Assembly (NCBI GenBank): GCA_031548835.1
Contig: JAVBQS010000110.1
Location: 1-64,000 of the forward strand
Direction: 5' to 3'
From: WQTU01 sp031548835
GTDB lineage: Bacteria > Spirochaetota > Spirochaetia > CADAEX01
Length of the DNA: 64,000 bases
Part shown: piece after piece, positions 34,919 to 43,949 of the stretch
How positions within the stretch are numbered: the first letter of the stretch is position 1
Layout: each line of letters opens with the position of its first letter
Position numbers and translations under genes: made by a program
The notes under the pieces: generated by a model
What the model was told of the DNA's origin: nothing
Database searches by the model: none
The model's input: the letters and a program-made list of their open reading frames with translations, nothing else

Positions 34919-36337
34919 ATGGAAAATTTAAATTTTAACAATATTCATGTGATTGTTATAGGCGATATAATGCTTGATATTTATTACTATGGAAAAGTAA
35001 GCAGGCTCTCTCCCGAAGCTCCTGTTCCTATTGTAAAAGTTGATCATACTACTTATACCCCAGGCGGCGCTGCAAATGTTGCTGTAAATATTTCAGATGC
35101 CGGGGCATCTCCATTCTTGTTGGGATATGCAGGTAACGATGATAACAGGAAAAAACTTGAAAAACTGGCAAATGATAAAAAAATAAATTTTAATTTTATA
35201 TCAGTAAAAAATCCTACAATAACAAAAGCAAGAATTATAGGCGAACGCCAACAGATTGTAAGAATGGATTTTGAAGATGCAATGGAAAATAACAGAGAAG
35301 CTGAAAATCTGTTAAAAAAAGCATTCCAGGAACAGGTGGAAAAAAAATGTGATGCAGTTATCTTATCTGACTATGGAAAAGGAATTTGTTCTGAAGAGTT
35401 TTGCCAATTTGTAATAAAAATATGCAATGAAAAAGACATTCCTACAGTAGTTGATCCTAAAGGAACAAGCTGGGAAAAATATTCAGGCAGCTATATTGTC
35501 ACTCCAAATTTTTCCGAGTTCAAGGCAATGGTTGGTAAAGAAATATCCAACAGTGATGAAGATATGGAAAAGCATGTGGCTGGTATTGCAAAAAAATATA
35601 ATCTGCAAAAACTGCTTGTGACAAGATCAGAAAAAGGAATGAGCTGTTTTGACGGAAAATCAATAATCCACATGCCTACAAAGGCAAAAGAAGTATTTGA
35701 TGTATCAGGCGCAGGCGATACTGTTGTAGCTATTTTATCTGTATGCCTTGGCGCAAAATTTAATCTTGAAGAATCGCTCCTGGTTGCAAATAAAGCAGCA
35801 GGCATTGTTGTGGGAAAACTGGGAACAGCATCTGCTACTGTTGAAGAAATTGAAAAATCTTTTGATGATGATGAAAGGAAAAAAGTTATAAATATAAATG
35901 ATCTTGAAAATGTTGTTAGCAGCTTGCGAAGAAGAGGGAAAAAAATAGTTTTTACCAACGGGTGTTTTGATATTGTACATGCAGGCCATGTAAAAGTTTT
36001 AAAAGAAGCAAAATCCTTCGGCGATATTCTTATTCTTGGGCTTAACAGCGATTCATCAATTAAAAAGCTTAAGGGAGAATCCAGGCCTATAAACAATCTT
36101 GCAGACAGGCTTATAGTTTTAACAAATTTTTCTTTCATAGATTATGTTGTTGTTTTTGATACAGACACACCTCTTGAAATAATTAAAAAAATAAAACCAG
36201 ATGTTCTTGTAAAAGGCGGGGATTATTCTGTTGAAACAGTTGTGGGCCATGAATATGCAAAAGAGGTAAAGCTTGTAAAATTTCTCGAAGGATATTCAAG
36301 CACAAATATAATAAAGAAAATACAGGGGAGACAATAA
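34919..36337 (+). CDS. hldE: Bifunctional heptose-7-phosphate kinase / heptose-1-phosphate adenylyltransferase
   Basis: 472 residues, the usual HldE length. Residues 1-315 form a ribokinase-fold kinase (IMLDIYYYGKVSRLSPEAPVPI, anion-hole motif DVSGAGDTVV near 264). Residues 335-470 form the nucleotidyltransferase (FTNGCFDIVHAGHVKVL with HxGH; LKGESRPINNLADR). It phosphorylates D-glycero-D-manno-heptose-7-phosphate at C1 and, after GmhB acts, joins heptose-1-phosphate to AMP. The stop overlaps hldD by one base (TAATG). With hldD, gmhB and gmhA nearby, the complete ADP-heptose pathway is present. Confidence 0.96.
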   Translation: MENLNFNNIHVIVIGDIMLDIYYYGKVSRLSPEAPVPIVKVDHTTYTPGGAANVAVNISDAGASPFLLGYAGNDDNRKKLEKLANDKKINFNFISVKNPTITKARIIGERQQIVRMDFEDAMENNREAENLLKKAFQEQVEKKCDAVILSDYGKGICSEEFCQFVIKICNEKDIPTVVDPKGTSWEKYSGSYIVTPNFSEFKAMVGKEISNSDEDMEKHVAGIAKKYNLQKLLVTRSEKGMSCFDGKSIIHMPTKAKEVFDVSGAGDTVVAILSVCLGAKFNLEESLLVANKAAGIVVGKLGTASATVEEIEKSFDDDERKKVININDLENVVSSLRRRGKKIVFTNGCFDIVHAGHVKVLKEAKSFGDILILGLNSDSSIKKLKGESRPINNLADRLIVLTNFSFIDYVVVFDTDTPLEIIKKIKPDVLVKGGDYSVETVVGHEYAKEVKLVKFLEGYSSTNIIKKIQGRQ

Positions 36338-37281
36338 TGATAATAGTAACAGGCGGGGCTGGCTTTATAGGCAGCAATATTGTTAAAGGATTAAACAATA
36401 AAGGCATTGAAGATATAATTGTTGTAGATGATTTAAAAAATAGCGAAAAACATCTTAATCTTAACAGTTTGAAATTTAAAGATTTTCTGCCTAAAGATGA
36501 GTTTCTGGCCAAGCTGGACTCTATCGATAATATCTCTCTTATTTCACATCAGGGAGCATGCTCAGACACAATGGAAACTGACGGCGCTTTTATGATGGAT
36601 AACAATTATGATTTTAGCAAACAGCTTTATAATTTTTGCAGCAGAAAAAAAATTAAATTTATTTATGCTTCTTCTGCTTCTGTATATGGCAATGGCGACA
36701 AAGGATTTAAAGAAGATGTAAGCAATGAATATCCGCTAAATATATATGCCTATTCCAAATTTTTGTTTGATCAGTATGTAAGAAACAATGCTAAATTATC
36801 CAAAAACCAAGTGGTAGGCCTTAGGTATTTTAATGTTTATGGGCCGCAGGAAAATCATAAAGGAAAAATGGCATCTGTGTTTTTCCATTTCTATAACCAG
36901 GCTAAGGAAACAGGTGTTATAAAAGTATTTGAGGGAAGTAAAAATTTTCTGAGAGATTTTGTTTTTGTTGATGATATAGTAAATATCAATCTTCATTTTC
37001 ATGAAAATAATATTTCAGGAATATTTAACTGCGGTACAGGCGACTGCAAAAGTTTTTATGATGTTGCAACAGCCGTAAAAGAACAGTTTTCGGGAAAAGA
37101 GGTAAAAATAGAAGAAATACCTTTCCCTGAAAAATTAAAAGGAAAATATCAGGCTTATACAAAAGCAGATCTTGAAAATTTAAGAAAGAATGGAAAATAT
37201 GATAAAGAGATGACCGATATTTCTAAAGGCGCATCTAATTATCTCAAAATACTTGATAAAAATTCAGGATATTATAAATAA
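36337..37281 (+). CDS. hldD: ADP-L-glycero-D-manno-heptose 6-epimerase
   Basis: 314 residues of an extended SDR epimerase with NAD(P)-binding GGAGFIGSNIV, the HldD-type block ISHQGACSDTMETDG (about 68-82), and catalytic Tyr-x3-Lys in NIYAYSKFLFD (about 138-148). RDFVFVDD near 206 is typical of nucleotide-sugar epimerases. It converts ADP-D-glycero-heptose to the L-glycero form used in LPS-type inner cores. It is translationally coupled to hldE. Confidence 0.96.
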   Translation: MIIVTGGAGFIGSNIVKGLNNKGIEDIIVVDDLKNSEKHLNLNSLKFKDFLPKDEFLAKLDSIDNISLISHQGACSDTMETDGAFMMDNNYDFSKQLYNFCSRKKIKFIYASSASVYGNGDKGFKEDVSNEYPLNIYAYSKFLFDQYVRNNAKLSKNQVVGLRYFNVYGPQENHKGKMASVFFHFYNQAKETGVIKVFEGSKNFLRDFVFVDDIVNINLHFHENNISGIFNCGTGDCKSFYDVATAVKEQFSGKEVKIEEIPFPEKLKGKYQAYTKADLENLRKNGKYDKEMTDISKGASNYLKILDKNSGYYK

Positions 37282-37285
37282 TATT

Positions 37286-37828
37286 ATGAATAAAAAAAAT
37301 GGATGGTCGCTGTTTCTTGACAGAGATGGTGTTATAAATGAAAGAATGCCAGATGCATATATAAAAGATTTTAAAGATTTTAAATTCAAAAAAGACTTTC
37401 TTGATATCTTTCCTAAAATTGCTCCTTTCTTTGATTATATTTTTATTGTTACAAATCAGCAGGGCATAGGCAAAGGGCTCATGACAACTAGCGATCTTGA
37501 AGCAATACATAAAAAAATGGTTAAAAAGCTGAATAAACTTGCTGGAAAAATTGATAAGATTTATTTTTGCCCCCATCTTAAAGATGATAACTGCCAATGC
37601 AGAAAACCGAATCCTGAAATGGCATATATGGCAAAAAAAGATTATCCTGATGTTGATTTTAAAAAATCTCTATTAATAGGGGATAGTGAGAGCGACATAG
37701 AATTTGGAAAAAATACAGGAATGAAAACAATTCTTATAAATAATGGTAATAGCAAAACAACTTCTGCAGATTATTCTGCTGCTGATTTTTATAAAATAGA
37801 AAAAATAATAGAAAGGCTGTTAAAATGA
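37286..37828 (+). CDS. gmhB: D-glycero-D-manno-heptose-1,7-bisphosphate 7-phosphatase
   Basis: About 180 residues of a HAD-superfamily phosphatase. Motif I is DRDGVI (about 11-16), motif II FIVTNQQGIGKG (about 52-63), a zinc-binding cysteine/histidine cluster follows (CPHLKDDNCQCRKP), and motif IV is IGDSESDIEFG. This arrangement is diagnostic for GmhB. ATG at 37286 starts the protein just before the HAD core, 5 bases after hldD; an upstream in-frame start would overlap hldD. The stop overlaps the next epimerase gene by 4 bases. Confidence 0.95.
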   Translation: MNKKNGWSLFLDRDGVINERMPDAYIKDFKDFKFKKDFLDIFPKIAPFFDYIFIVTNQQGIGKGLMTTSDLEAIHKKMVKKLNKLAGKIDKIYFCPHLKDDNCQCRKPNPEMAYMAKKDYPDVDFKKSLLIGDSESDIEFGKNTGMKTILINNGNSKTTSADYSAADFYKIEKIIERLLK

Positions 37829-38793
37829 AAAATATACTTGTAACAGGTGCCGCAGGGTTTATAGGAAGCAGAGTTTTTGAAAAACTTGCTGATTATGGGT
37901 ATAAAATTACAGGTATTGATAATATCAATAATTATTATGATATAAGACTTAAACAGCACAGGCTGGAAAAGCTGGCTGGAAAAGCTGCAGAATTTTATAA
38001 AATAGATATAGAAAATTATCCTGAATTAAAAAAGCTTTTTGAAAATAAAAAATTTGATGCTGTTATAAATCTTGCGGCGCGCCCTGGAGTAAGGGCAAGC
38101 ATAGAAAATCCTGATATCTATTTTTCAACTAATTTGCAGGGAACACTTAATCTTTTAAAACTTTGTGTGGATCATAAAATAGATAAATTGATACTTGCAT
38201 CAACATCTTCATTATACTCAGGCGAGGCCACTCCTTTTTCAGAAAAATATCCAGTAAATGAACCTATTTCCCCATATGCTGCATCTAAAAAAGCAGCAGA
38301 AGCAATATGCTATACATATCATTATCTTTATAACATTGATATTACTATTTTAAGATATTTTACAGTCTATGGGCCTGCAGGCCGCCCAGATATGAGTCCG
38401 CTCCGCTTCATACATTCAATTGTTGAGGGAAAACCGCTTGAACTGTACGGCGACGGAAATCAGTCAAGGGATTTCACTTATATAGATGATATTGCAGAAG
38501 GAACAATAAAAGCTCTTTCGCCGGTTGGATATGAAATAATAAATCTTGGCGGGGGCAACAATCCTATAACAATAAATAGTTTTATAAAAGCGATTGAGGA
38601 AAAAACAGGCAGAAAAGCTGTAATAGAATATCTTCCTTTTAATAAAGCTGATATGAAAGAGACAATGGCAGATATAAGCAAAGCTTTTAATCTTCTTGGC
38701 TGGCAGCCTAAAATAGGGGTTAATGAAGGAATAGAAAAAACTGTTGATTGGTATCTCAAAAACAGAGAGTTGATGAGAAAGATAGAATATTAG
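37825..38793 (+). CDS. NAD-dependent epimerase, probably UDP-glucuronate 4-epimerase
   Basis: 322 residues of an extended SDR: TGAAGFIGSRV at the N-terminus, catalytic Tyr-x3-Lys in SPYAASKKAAE (about 152-162), and INLAARPGVRASIENP near 90. The latter block and FTVYGPAGRPDM are typical of CapI-type UDP-glucuronate 4-epimerases, which make UDP-galacturonate. The substrate could come from the Ugd encoded at 21.9 kb. It overlaps gmhB by 4 bases. Confidence 0.88.
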   Translation: MKNILVTGAAGFIGSRVFEKLADYGYKITGIDNINNYYDIRLKQHRLEKLAGKAAEFYKIDIENYPELKKLFENKKFDAVINLAARPGVRASIENPDIYFSTNLQGTLNLLKLCVDHKIDKLILASTSSLYSGEATPFSEKYPVNEPISPYAASKKAAEAICYTYHYLYNIDITILRYFTVYGPAGRPDMSPLRFIHSIVEGKPLELYGDGNQSRDFTYIDDIAEGTIKALSPVGYEIINLGGGNNPITINSFIKAIEEKTGRKAVIEYLPFNKADMKETMADISKAFNLLGWQPKIGVNEGIEKTVDWYLKNRELMRKIEY

Positions 38794-38850
38794 TAATACT
38801 ATTTGCTTTTTAGTTTTAAGCAATCTTCTGAAAATAATAATTAAAAATTT

Positions 38851-39948
38851 ATGAAAAAAATTATGAAATATTTCAATCTTTTGAAAATATATATAGAGCG
38901 GATACTTTATTTTGCAGTGCAGAGCCTTTTTTTTAATAACAGAAACAGCAATCCTGAAAATATTAAGAATATTGTTATAGTGCGGCTTAATCACATAGGC
39001 GATCTTTTTATTTCATTATCTTCGATATACAGCCTGAAGGAGAAATTTCCTGAAGCTAAAATAACACTTGTAACAGGAATCTGGAACAAAGGGCTTGTTG
39101 AATTTCAAAACCAGCTTTTTGATAATGTATATTATTATAATCTAAAAAAAAATTGCAGAAGCAAAAATCAGAGAATGTCTTTAGCTCAGCGTTTTGGAAT
39201 ATTAAAAAAAATTAAGAAAGAAAATTATGATCTTTGCGCTGATTTTGACGGGTCACTGGGCTTTCTGTTTTTATATATCTTTTCAAAAATAAAATACCTT
39301 TCCACAGCCAGATACCTGAGATTTAACCAAAATCTTGAGCAGCTTAAAATAAGAAAAAACAAGTTTAATTATGATGTCAATAACAGCTATGAAGGAGATA
39401 ATATTTTTGAAGTTGTTAGACAATTTTCAGTAGAAGATAAAAGAAATCAGTTTAAGCTTGAAATAAACAGCAAAATTAAAAATAAAATTGAAGCTTTTTT
39501 TAACACAATTAACCAGGGGAAAAAAGTTGTAGGAATCCATCCTGTTGCATCTATAAAAGAAAAAATGTGGACAGCAGAAGGATTTGCCAGGCTTTGTGAT
39601 TTTTTGATAAGTAAAAAAGATTTTTCTGTTATAATTTTTGGAGCAAAAGATGATACTCCATATATAGAAGAGATAGCTGAAAAAACAGCATATAAGGAAA
39701 ACATTAATATTCAAACCTCTTTTAATATTGGCGAATTTATAACAGCTGTTTCTTATTGTAATTATTTTATTTGTCTTGATAGCCTTGCGCAGCATATAGT
39801 TCAATATTTTAATATGCCTTCCCTAATAATATATATGAGTGAAAATTCAGTACGCTGGAGCAAATCCGGCAATAATATAAAGACAGTTTTACTTAAAGAT
39901 AAAACAGACTATAATAATATATTTGAAAAACTTTCAGATTTTAACTAA
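38851..39948 (+). CDS. GT9-family heptosyltransferase-type glycosyltransferase
   Basis: 365 residues. The N-terminal half begins with IVIVRLNHIGDLFISLSS (about 46-63), the acceptor-domain signature of GT9 enzymes; the C-terminal half has VGIHPVASIKEKMW (about 229-242) and a donor-site region with CLDSLAQHI near 310. GT9 enzymes transfer L,D-heptose from ADP-heptose to LPS-type cores. It lies directly behind the ADP-heptose genes and before a second GT9. It may act on a lipid anchor core or on the surface polysaccharide. Confidence 0.9.
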   Translation: MKKIMKYFNLLKIYIERILYFAVQSLFFNNRNSNPENIKNIVIVRLNHIGDLFISLSSIYSLKEKFPEAKITLVTGIWNKGLVEFQNQLFDNVYYYNLKKNCRSKNQRMSLAQRFGILKKIKKENYDLCADFDGSLGFLFLYIFSKIKYLSTARYLRFNQNLEQLKIRKNKFNYDVNNSYEGDNIFEVVRQFSVEDKRNQFKLEINSKIKNKIEAFFNTINQGKKVVGIHPVASIKEKMWTAEGFARLCDFLISKKDFSVIIFGAKDDTPYIEEIAEKTAYKENINIQTSFNIGEFITAVSYCNYFICLDSLAQHIVQYFNMPSLIIYMSENSVRWSKSGNNIKTVLLKDKTDYNNIFEKLSDFN

Positions 39949-39975
39949 AACCTTGTAAAAGGAATATAATAATAC

Positions 39976-41064
39976 ATGAAAAAAATTATTCTTTGGCTTG
40001 TGCGGCAAATTTTAAGCAAATGCTTAAAATTTAAAATAATACTATGTACAAAAAATATCTCTTTAGAAAATAGAAAAAAAATATTATTGATCAATCTTCA
40101 TGGAATAGGCGATCTTGTAATGGCAACTCCTGCAATTGAGCTCTTAAAAATAAACTATCCTTATTCGGAAATTGACTTGCTGGTATCTGCGCCTGCTGCT
40201 ATTCTTTTTAAAGATGATCCAAGAATAACGCATATATGTGAATTTATAAACAAAAAACCGCTTACCAGTATCAGAAATATAACAGAAAAATATGATACTG
40301 TTATTCTTTTTATAGGCGGCATATGGGGAACAATTGCTGCTTTATCTATAAAATCAAAAGAAATAATGGGAATGGCATTAAATACTACGTTAGCTGCTGT
40401 GTGGAAAGATGAAAACAACAAGATAGTTGTTAGGAGATTTAATGAAAAAACACATTTAAGCAATTTAATGATAAATGCAATAAAGCCAATTATAAAAACA
40501 GAAAACAAAGATATAAATGAATATAAATTATATATAAATTATAATAATATCAATATAGAAAAATTTAATTTAAAAAAACCGTATATAGTTATAGCGCCTG
40601 AAACAAACTGGGATATAAAAGAAATTAAAGAGCATTTAATTATAGAACTTATTGCCTATTACAAAGAAAGAAATATTTCTGCTGTTATTATAGGGCAGCG
40701 AAAAAAAAATATATCAGAAATAAATGATTTGAGAGGAAAAACAACACTGCTTGAAGCAGCAAAAATTATAAAAAATTCAGAATATGTTATATCTGCAGAT
40801 AGCGCTTTTATGCATATATCTTCTGCTTTGGGAAAACCTGTTTTTTCTATATTTGGGCCAACAGATCCTGAAAGATTGGCGCCTTTTGGAAAAAGTATTA
40901 TTTTTAGAAAAAATATTTACTGTTCTCCATGCTATAAAGAAATTTATATACCTAAATGTCTTAATCTTGAATATAATCTCTGTATGAAATGGTCTTTGAA
41001 TGATCTAAAAAAAGAGCTAGAGTTATTTGAAGAAAAACAGGTTCAGCAAAATGGACAAAATTAA
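39976..41064 (+). CDS. GT9-family heptosyltransferase-type glycosyltransferase, second
   Basis: 362 residues with the GT9 signature ILLINLHGIGDLVMATPA (about 36-53), IAPETNWDIKE near 205, SADSAFMHISSALG near 273 and FGPTDPERLAPFG near 293; the last two are the ADP-heptose-binding blocks. A cysteine cluster (CSPCYKE) follows, as in many WaaC/WaaF-like enzymes. The 3' end overlaps the next GT4 gene by 14 bases. Confidence 0.92.
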   Translation: MKKIILWLVRQILSKCLKFKIILCTKNISLENRKKILLINLHGIGDLVMATPAIELLKINYPYSEIDLLVSAPAAILFKDDPRITHICEFINKKPLTSIRNITEKYDTVILFIGGIWGTIAALSIKSKEIMGMALNTTLAAVWKDENNKIVVRRFNEKTHLSNLMINAIKPIIKTENKDINEYKLYINYNNINIEKFNLKKPYIVIAPETNWDIKEIKEHLIIELIAYYKERNISAVIIGQRKKNISEINDLRGKTTLLEAAKIIKNSEYVISADSAFMHISSALGKPVFSIFGPTDPERLAPFGKSIIFRKNIYCSPCYKEIYIPKCLNLEYNLCMKWSLNDLKKELELFEEKQVQQNGQN

Positions 41065-42193
41065 AATAATTGACTTTATAACTACAGCAAGAGGCGCGGA
41101 AAGGCTCTTGAGAAGCCGTGTAAGAAAAATAAACAGCACAGGTTATTTTTATAATATTATACTGTGCCCTGAAGGTGAAGAGTTAGCAGAAATTAAAAAA
41201 GAAAATATTCCGTTAGATACTATTGATATTACACGAACAATTAGCGCTTTAGGCTTAATTAAAGAAATAATTTTGCTGTTTTCTATTATTAAAAAAGAAA
41301 AAATAGATATTATTCATACCCATAATTCCAAAGCAGGGGCACTGGGAAGAATTGTTTGCTTTTTATTAAATTTCACAAAAAAGAAAAAAATAAAAATTAT
41401 TCATCAGGTCCATGGATTTCATTTTACAAGATATAATGGCGTAAAAAAAAGGTTTTTTTTTATTATTGAAAAAATTCTGGCAAAAATTACAGATGTTTTA
41501 TTATTTCAGAATAAGGCAGAGTATGAAATTGCACAAAAAAAGTTTCAGTCTAAAAAAACTAAACTGGCATTGATTGGTAATGGTATAAATTTCGATGAAT
41601 TATCACAAAAAAGGCAGAATGTTGAAGTAAAAGATATAGATAAAACTAACAAGATAATTATCTGTATAGCTAGAATTGAGCCTGTAAAAAACCATATAAT
41701 GCTTGTTGAAAGTTTGGGGATATTAAAAAAATATTTTTCCAATTTTATTGCCTATTTTATAGGTGAAGGCAGCGATAAGCAGCTAATTCATTCTATTAAA
41801 AATCTTGACCTGGAAGATAATATTATTTTTACAGGAGCATTAAACCGCACAGAGATTGTATATTATCTTTCAATAGCAGATATATCTGTGCTGACTTCAT
41901 TAAAAGAGGGTATGCCCAGAAGTTTAATGGAATCAATGTTTTTTGGTATTCCATGCATTGGAACAAATGTTATTGGCACAACTGAAGTTATAGTAGATAA
42001 CGAAACAGGTTTCCTTGTTGGCCTTAATGATAATTCTGCTTTTTCAGGAAAAATATATGAACTTCTCACAGATGAAGAAAAAAGAAAAGCAATGGGGAAA
42101 AAAGCTGAAATTTTTTGTAAAGAAAATTTTGATGAAAACCGTGTTACAGAAAAAATAATAGATGTTTATAAAAAGATTATGGAAAATCCATGA
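41051..42193 (+). CDS. GT4-family glycosyltransferase
   Basis: About 380 residues. A GT-B enzyme with IIHTHNSKAGALGRI near 88 (acceptor domain), ICIARIEPVKNH near 208 and SLKEGMPRSLMESMFFGIP (donor site, about 283-301). The N-terminus has ARGAERLLRSRVR. It closes the long polysaccharide locus. ATG 41051 is preferred to an upstream TTG because it starts just before the first beta strand. Its sugar donor is not evident. Confidence 0.9.
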   Translation: MDKIKIIDFITTARGAERLLRSRVRKINSTGYFYNIILCPEGEELAEIKKENIPLDTIDITRTISALGLIKEIILLFSIIKKEKIDIIHTHNSKAGALGRIVCFLLNFTKKKKIKIIHQVHGFHFTRYNGVKKRFFFIIEKILAKITDVLLFQNKAEYEIAQKKFQSKKTKLALIGNGINFDELSQKRQNVEVKDIDKTNKIIICIARIEPVKNHIMLVESLGILKKYFSNFIAYFIGEGSDKQLIHSIKNLDLEDNIIFTGALNRTEIVYYLSIADISVLTSLKEGMPRSLMESMFFGIPCIGTNVIGTTEVIVDNETGFLVGLNDNSAFSGKIYELLTDEEKRKAMGKKAEIFCKENFDENRVTEKIIDVYKKIMENP

Positions 42194-42249
42194 AGATATT
42201 TATGGAAATAATTTATATTGTAATAAACAAAATTATTTAATAATAAAAT

Positions 42250-43278
42250 TTAAAACCAGCATCTGAAACCAACTGTCCACATTGGATCAAGCGATGTTTC
42301 AAGATTCTTATCATAGTCATACTGCGTTACTATTCTGGCCCCGCCTGTAAGATCAATCCTTATATCTTTTGTAAAACCAATTTTACTATTAAGACTTAAC
42401 TCAATCAAATTACATTTCATATTATCTGTATCTGGAAAAAGCGCTGTTGCCCGCAGCACTGGAATAATTTCAGTTTGCTGCATATATAGCCGTATTCCTG
42501 CATATAGATCTGTCCCTAAAAAATAATTCCTGCTTGAATATAATCCGGAATATAATAATCCTATAGGGTCATGTATATTTTTGCCAAAAGCTGTCTCGCT
42601 GCCGAAAATAAAAGTTCCTTTATGTTTATATAAAATCAAGCTTGCTGAAAAATTATTTTCAACATCGCCTTCCAGATTTTCCGAAGATATTGCATTATTG
42701 CCGAGATATTCATCTTTTATGAAAAAAGGAAAGTAACAGCCAGCAAGCCCTATCCAGAATTCATTGGGAAGCATATACATATATACCAGATTAAACTGAG
42801 GTTCAAAAAACTGGGCTTCAAGTGATGAAATCTTAAAGAAAAAATAATCATTTTCCCTTTTTTTGCTTGATTCTACCCCTGCTCCTATTGATCTGTTTAT
42901 ATAACTTTGGTCTATTAATAGCTTTTCAACAGCGCTTTTTGTAAAAAGAGGATCGCTTCTGCTGCTGACAATATCTGACTTTGCAAGCTTATTTTTATAT
43001 TTGCCAAACATTATCTCATAATCAGTTTTTAAATATTTAAACAAAACCTCTTCTACATCAACTTCAAATTTATCTGCTTCAAGTCCCAATTCACATTTAA
43101 ATTTCTCAGTTATAGTAAATCCAAGGTCAAGTTTTCCTTTTAGTTCATACTGATCCGGATATGTAATTTCATCATTTACAGCTATTGTAAATTTTGCCTC
43201 AACAGAAAATTTTTTTTGGGCAAAAATATGTGGGGTAAAAATTATAAAAAATAATAGACTGTAGATACAAATTTTCAT
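42250..43278 (-). CDS. Predicted outer-membrane beta-barrel protein
   Basis: 342 residues. A signal peptide (about 1-20, ending IFAQ) is followed by alternating hydrophobic/polar strands throughout, many acidic turns, and a C-terminal phenylalanine after aromatic residues (GFRCWF). This is the pattern of a small porin-like barrel, though no family is recognised. It is divergent from gmhA and convergent with the glycan locus, so it is its own transcription unit. Confidence 0.7.
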   Translation of the reverse strand: MKICIYSLLFFIIFTPHIFAQKKFSVEAKFTIAVNDEITYPDQYELKGKLDLGFTITEKFKCELGLEADKFEVDVEEVLFKYLKTDYEIMFGKYKNKLAKSDIVSSRSDPLFTKSAVEKLLIDQSYINRSIGAGVESSKKRENDYFFFKISSLEAQFFEPQFNLVYMYMLPNEFWIGLAGCYFPFFIKDEYLGNNAISSENLEGDVENNFSASLILYKHKGTFIFGSETAFGKNIHDPIGLLYSGLYSSRNYFLGTDLYAGIRLYMQQTEIIPVLRATALFPDTDNMKCNLIELSLNSKIGFTKDIRIDLTGGARIVTQYDYDKNLETSLDPMWTVGFRCWF

Positions 43279-43368
43279 ATATTTAACAATAATAACTGGT
43301 ATTGTTTCATAATACTTTTTATAATTAGAACTGTAAACAGGTATGATAGCTTTTGAATGGAGGCAGCA

Positions 43369-43926
43369 GTGGAATTAATTGATAATATTGTTGAAGACCA
43401 TAAAAAGACAGTTGAATTTGTAAAAAAAGAGGCTGTTGTTTTAGAAAAAATAGCTTCTGTTATTATAAATGCATTTAAAAATGGGAATAAAATACTTTTT
43501 GCCGGAAATGGTGGAAGCGCTGCAGATAGCCAGCATTTTGCTGCAGAGATAACAGGCAGGTTTAAAAAAGAGAGAAGAGGGCTTCCGGGAATATCGCTTA
43601 CTGTTGATACTTCTGCATTAACTGCAATAGCAAATGATTATGGATATGATAATGTCTTTTCAAGGCAGGTTGAAGCGCTTGCAAAGCCTGGAGATGTTTT
43701 TGTCTGCTTTTCCACATCAGGAAACAGCCCCAATATACTTAAAGCTGCTGAAAAAGCGCTTGAAATCGGCTGTGAAACAATAGGCTTTTTGGGAAAAGAT
43801 GGAGGCACTATAAAAAATAAATGCAATATTTCATTTATTGTGCCAGCATCGGTGACTGCCAGAATACAGGAAACTCATTTACTTGCCTATCATATAGTAT
43901 GTGAGCTTATTGATAATTCTTTTTAA
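43369..43926 (+). CDS. gmhA: D-sedoheptulose-7-phosphate isomerase
   Basis: About 185 residues, a SIS-domain protein. GNGGSAADSQHFAAEITG (about 46-63) binds the sugar phosphate, and CFSTSGNSPN near 110 and ETHLLAYHIVCE near 165 complete the GmhA pattern. The enzyme makes D-glycero-D-manno-heptose-7-phosphate, the first step of ADP-heptose synthesis; HldE, GmhB and HldD are encoded 6-8 kb upstream. GTG at 43369 is preferred because GGAGG stands 5 bases before it, whereas ATG at 43357 has no ribosome-binding site. Confidence 0.95.
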   Translation: MELIDNIVEDHKKTVEFVKKEAVVLEKIASVIINAFKNGNKILFAGNGGSAADSQHFAAEITGRFKKERRGLPGISLTVDTSALTAIANDYGYDNVFSRQVEALAKPGDVFVCFSTSGNSPNILKAAEKALEIGCETIGFLGKDGGTIKNKCNISFIVPASVTARIQETHLLAYHIVCELIDNSF

Positions 43927-43949
43927 AGTATGGATCGCAAGATATTTAA

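Noticed and set aside
35491..36138. Open frame on the minus strand opposite hldE
   Set aside because: Antisense to conserved HldE sequence, low-complexity Ser/Phe/Thr-rich translation and no ribosome-binding site.
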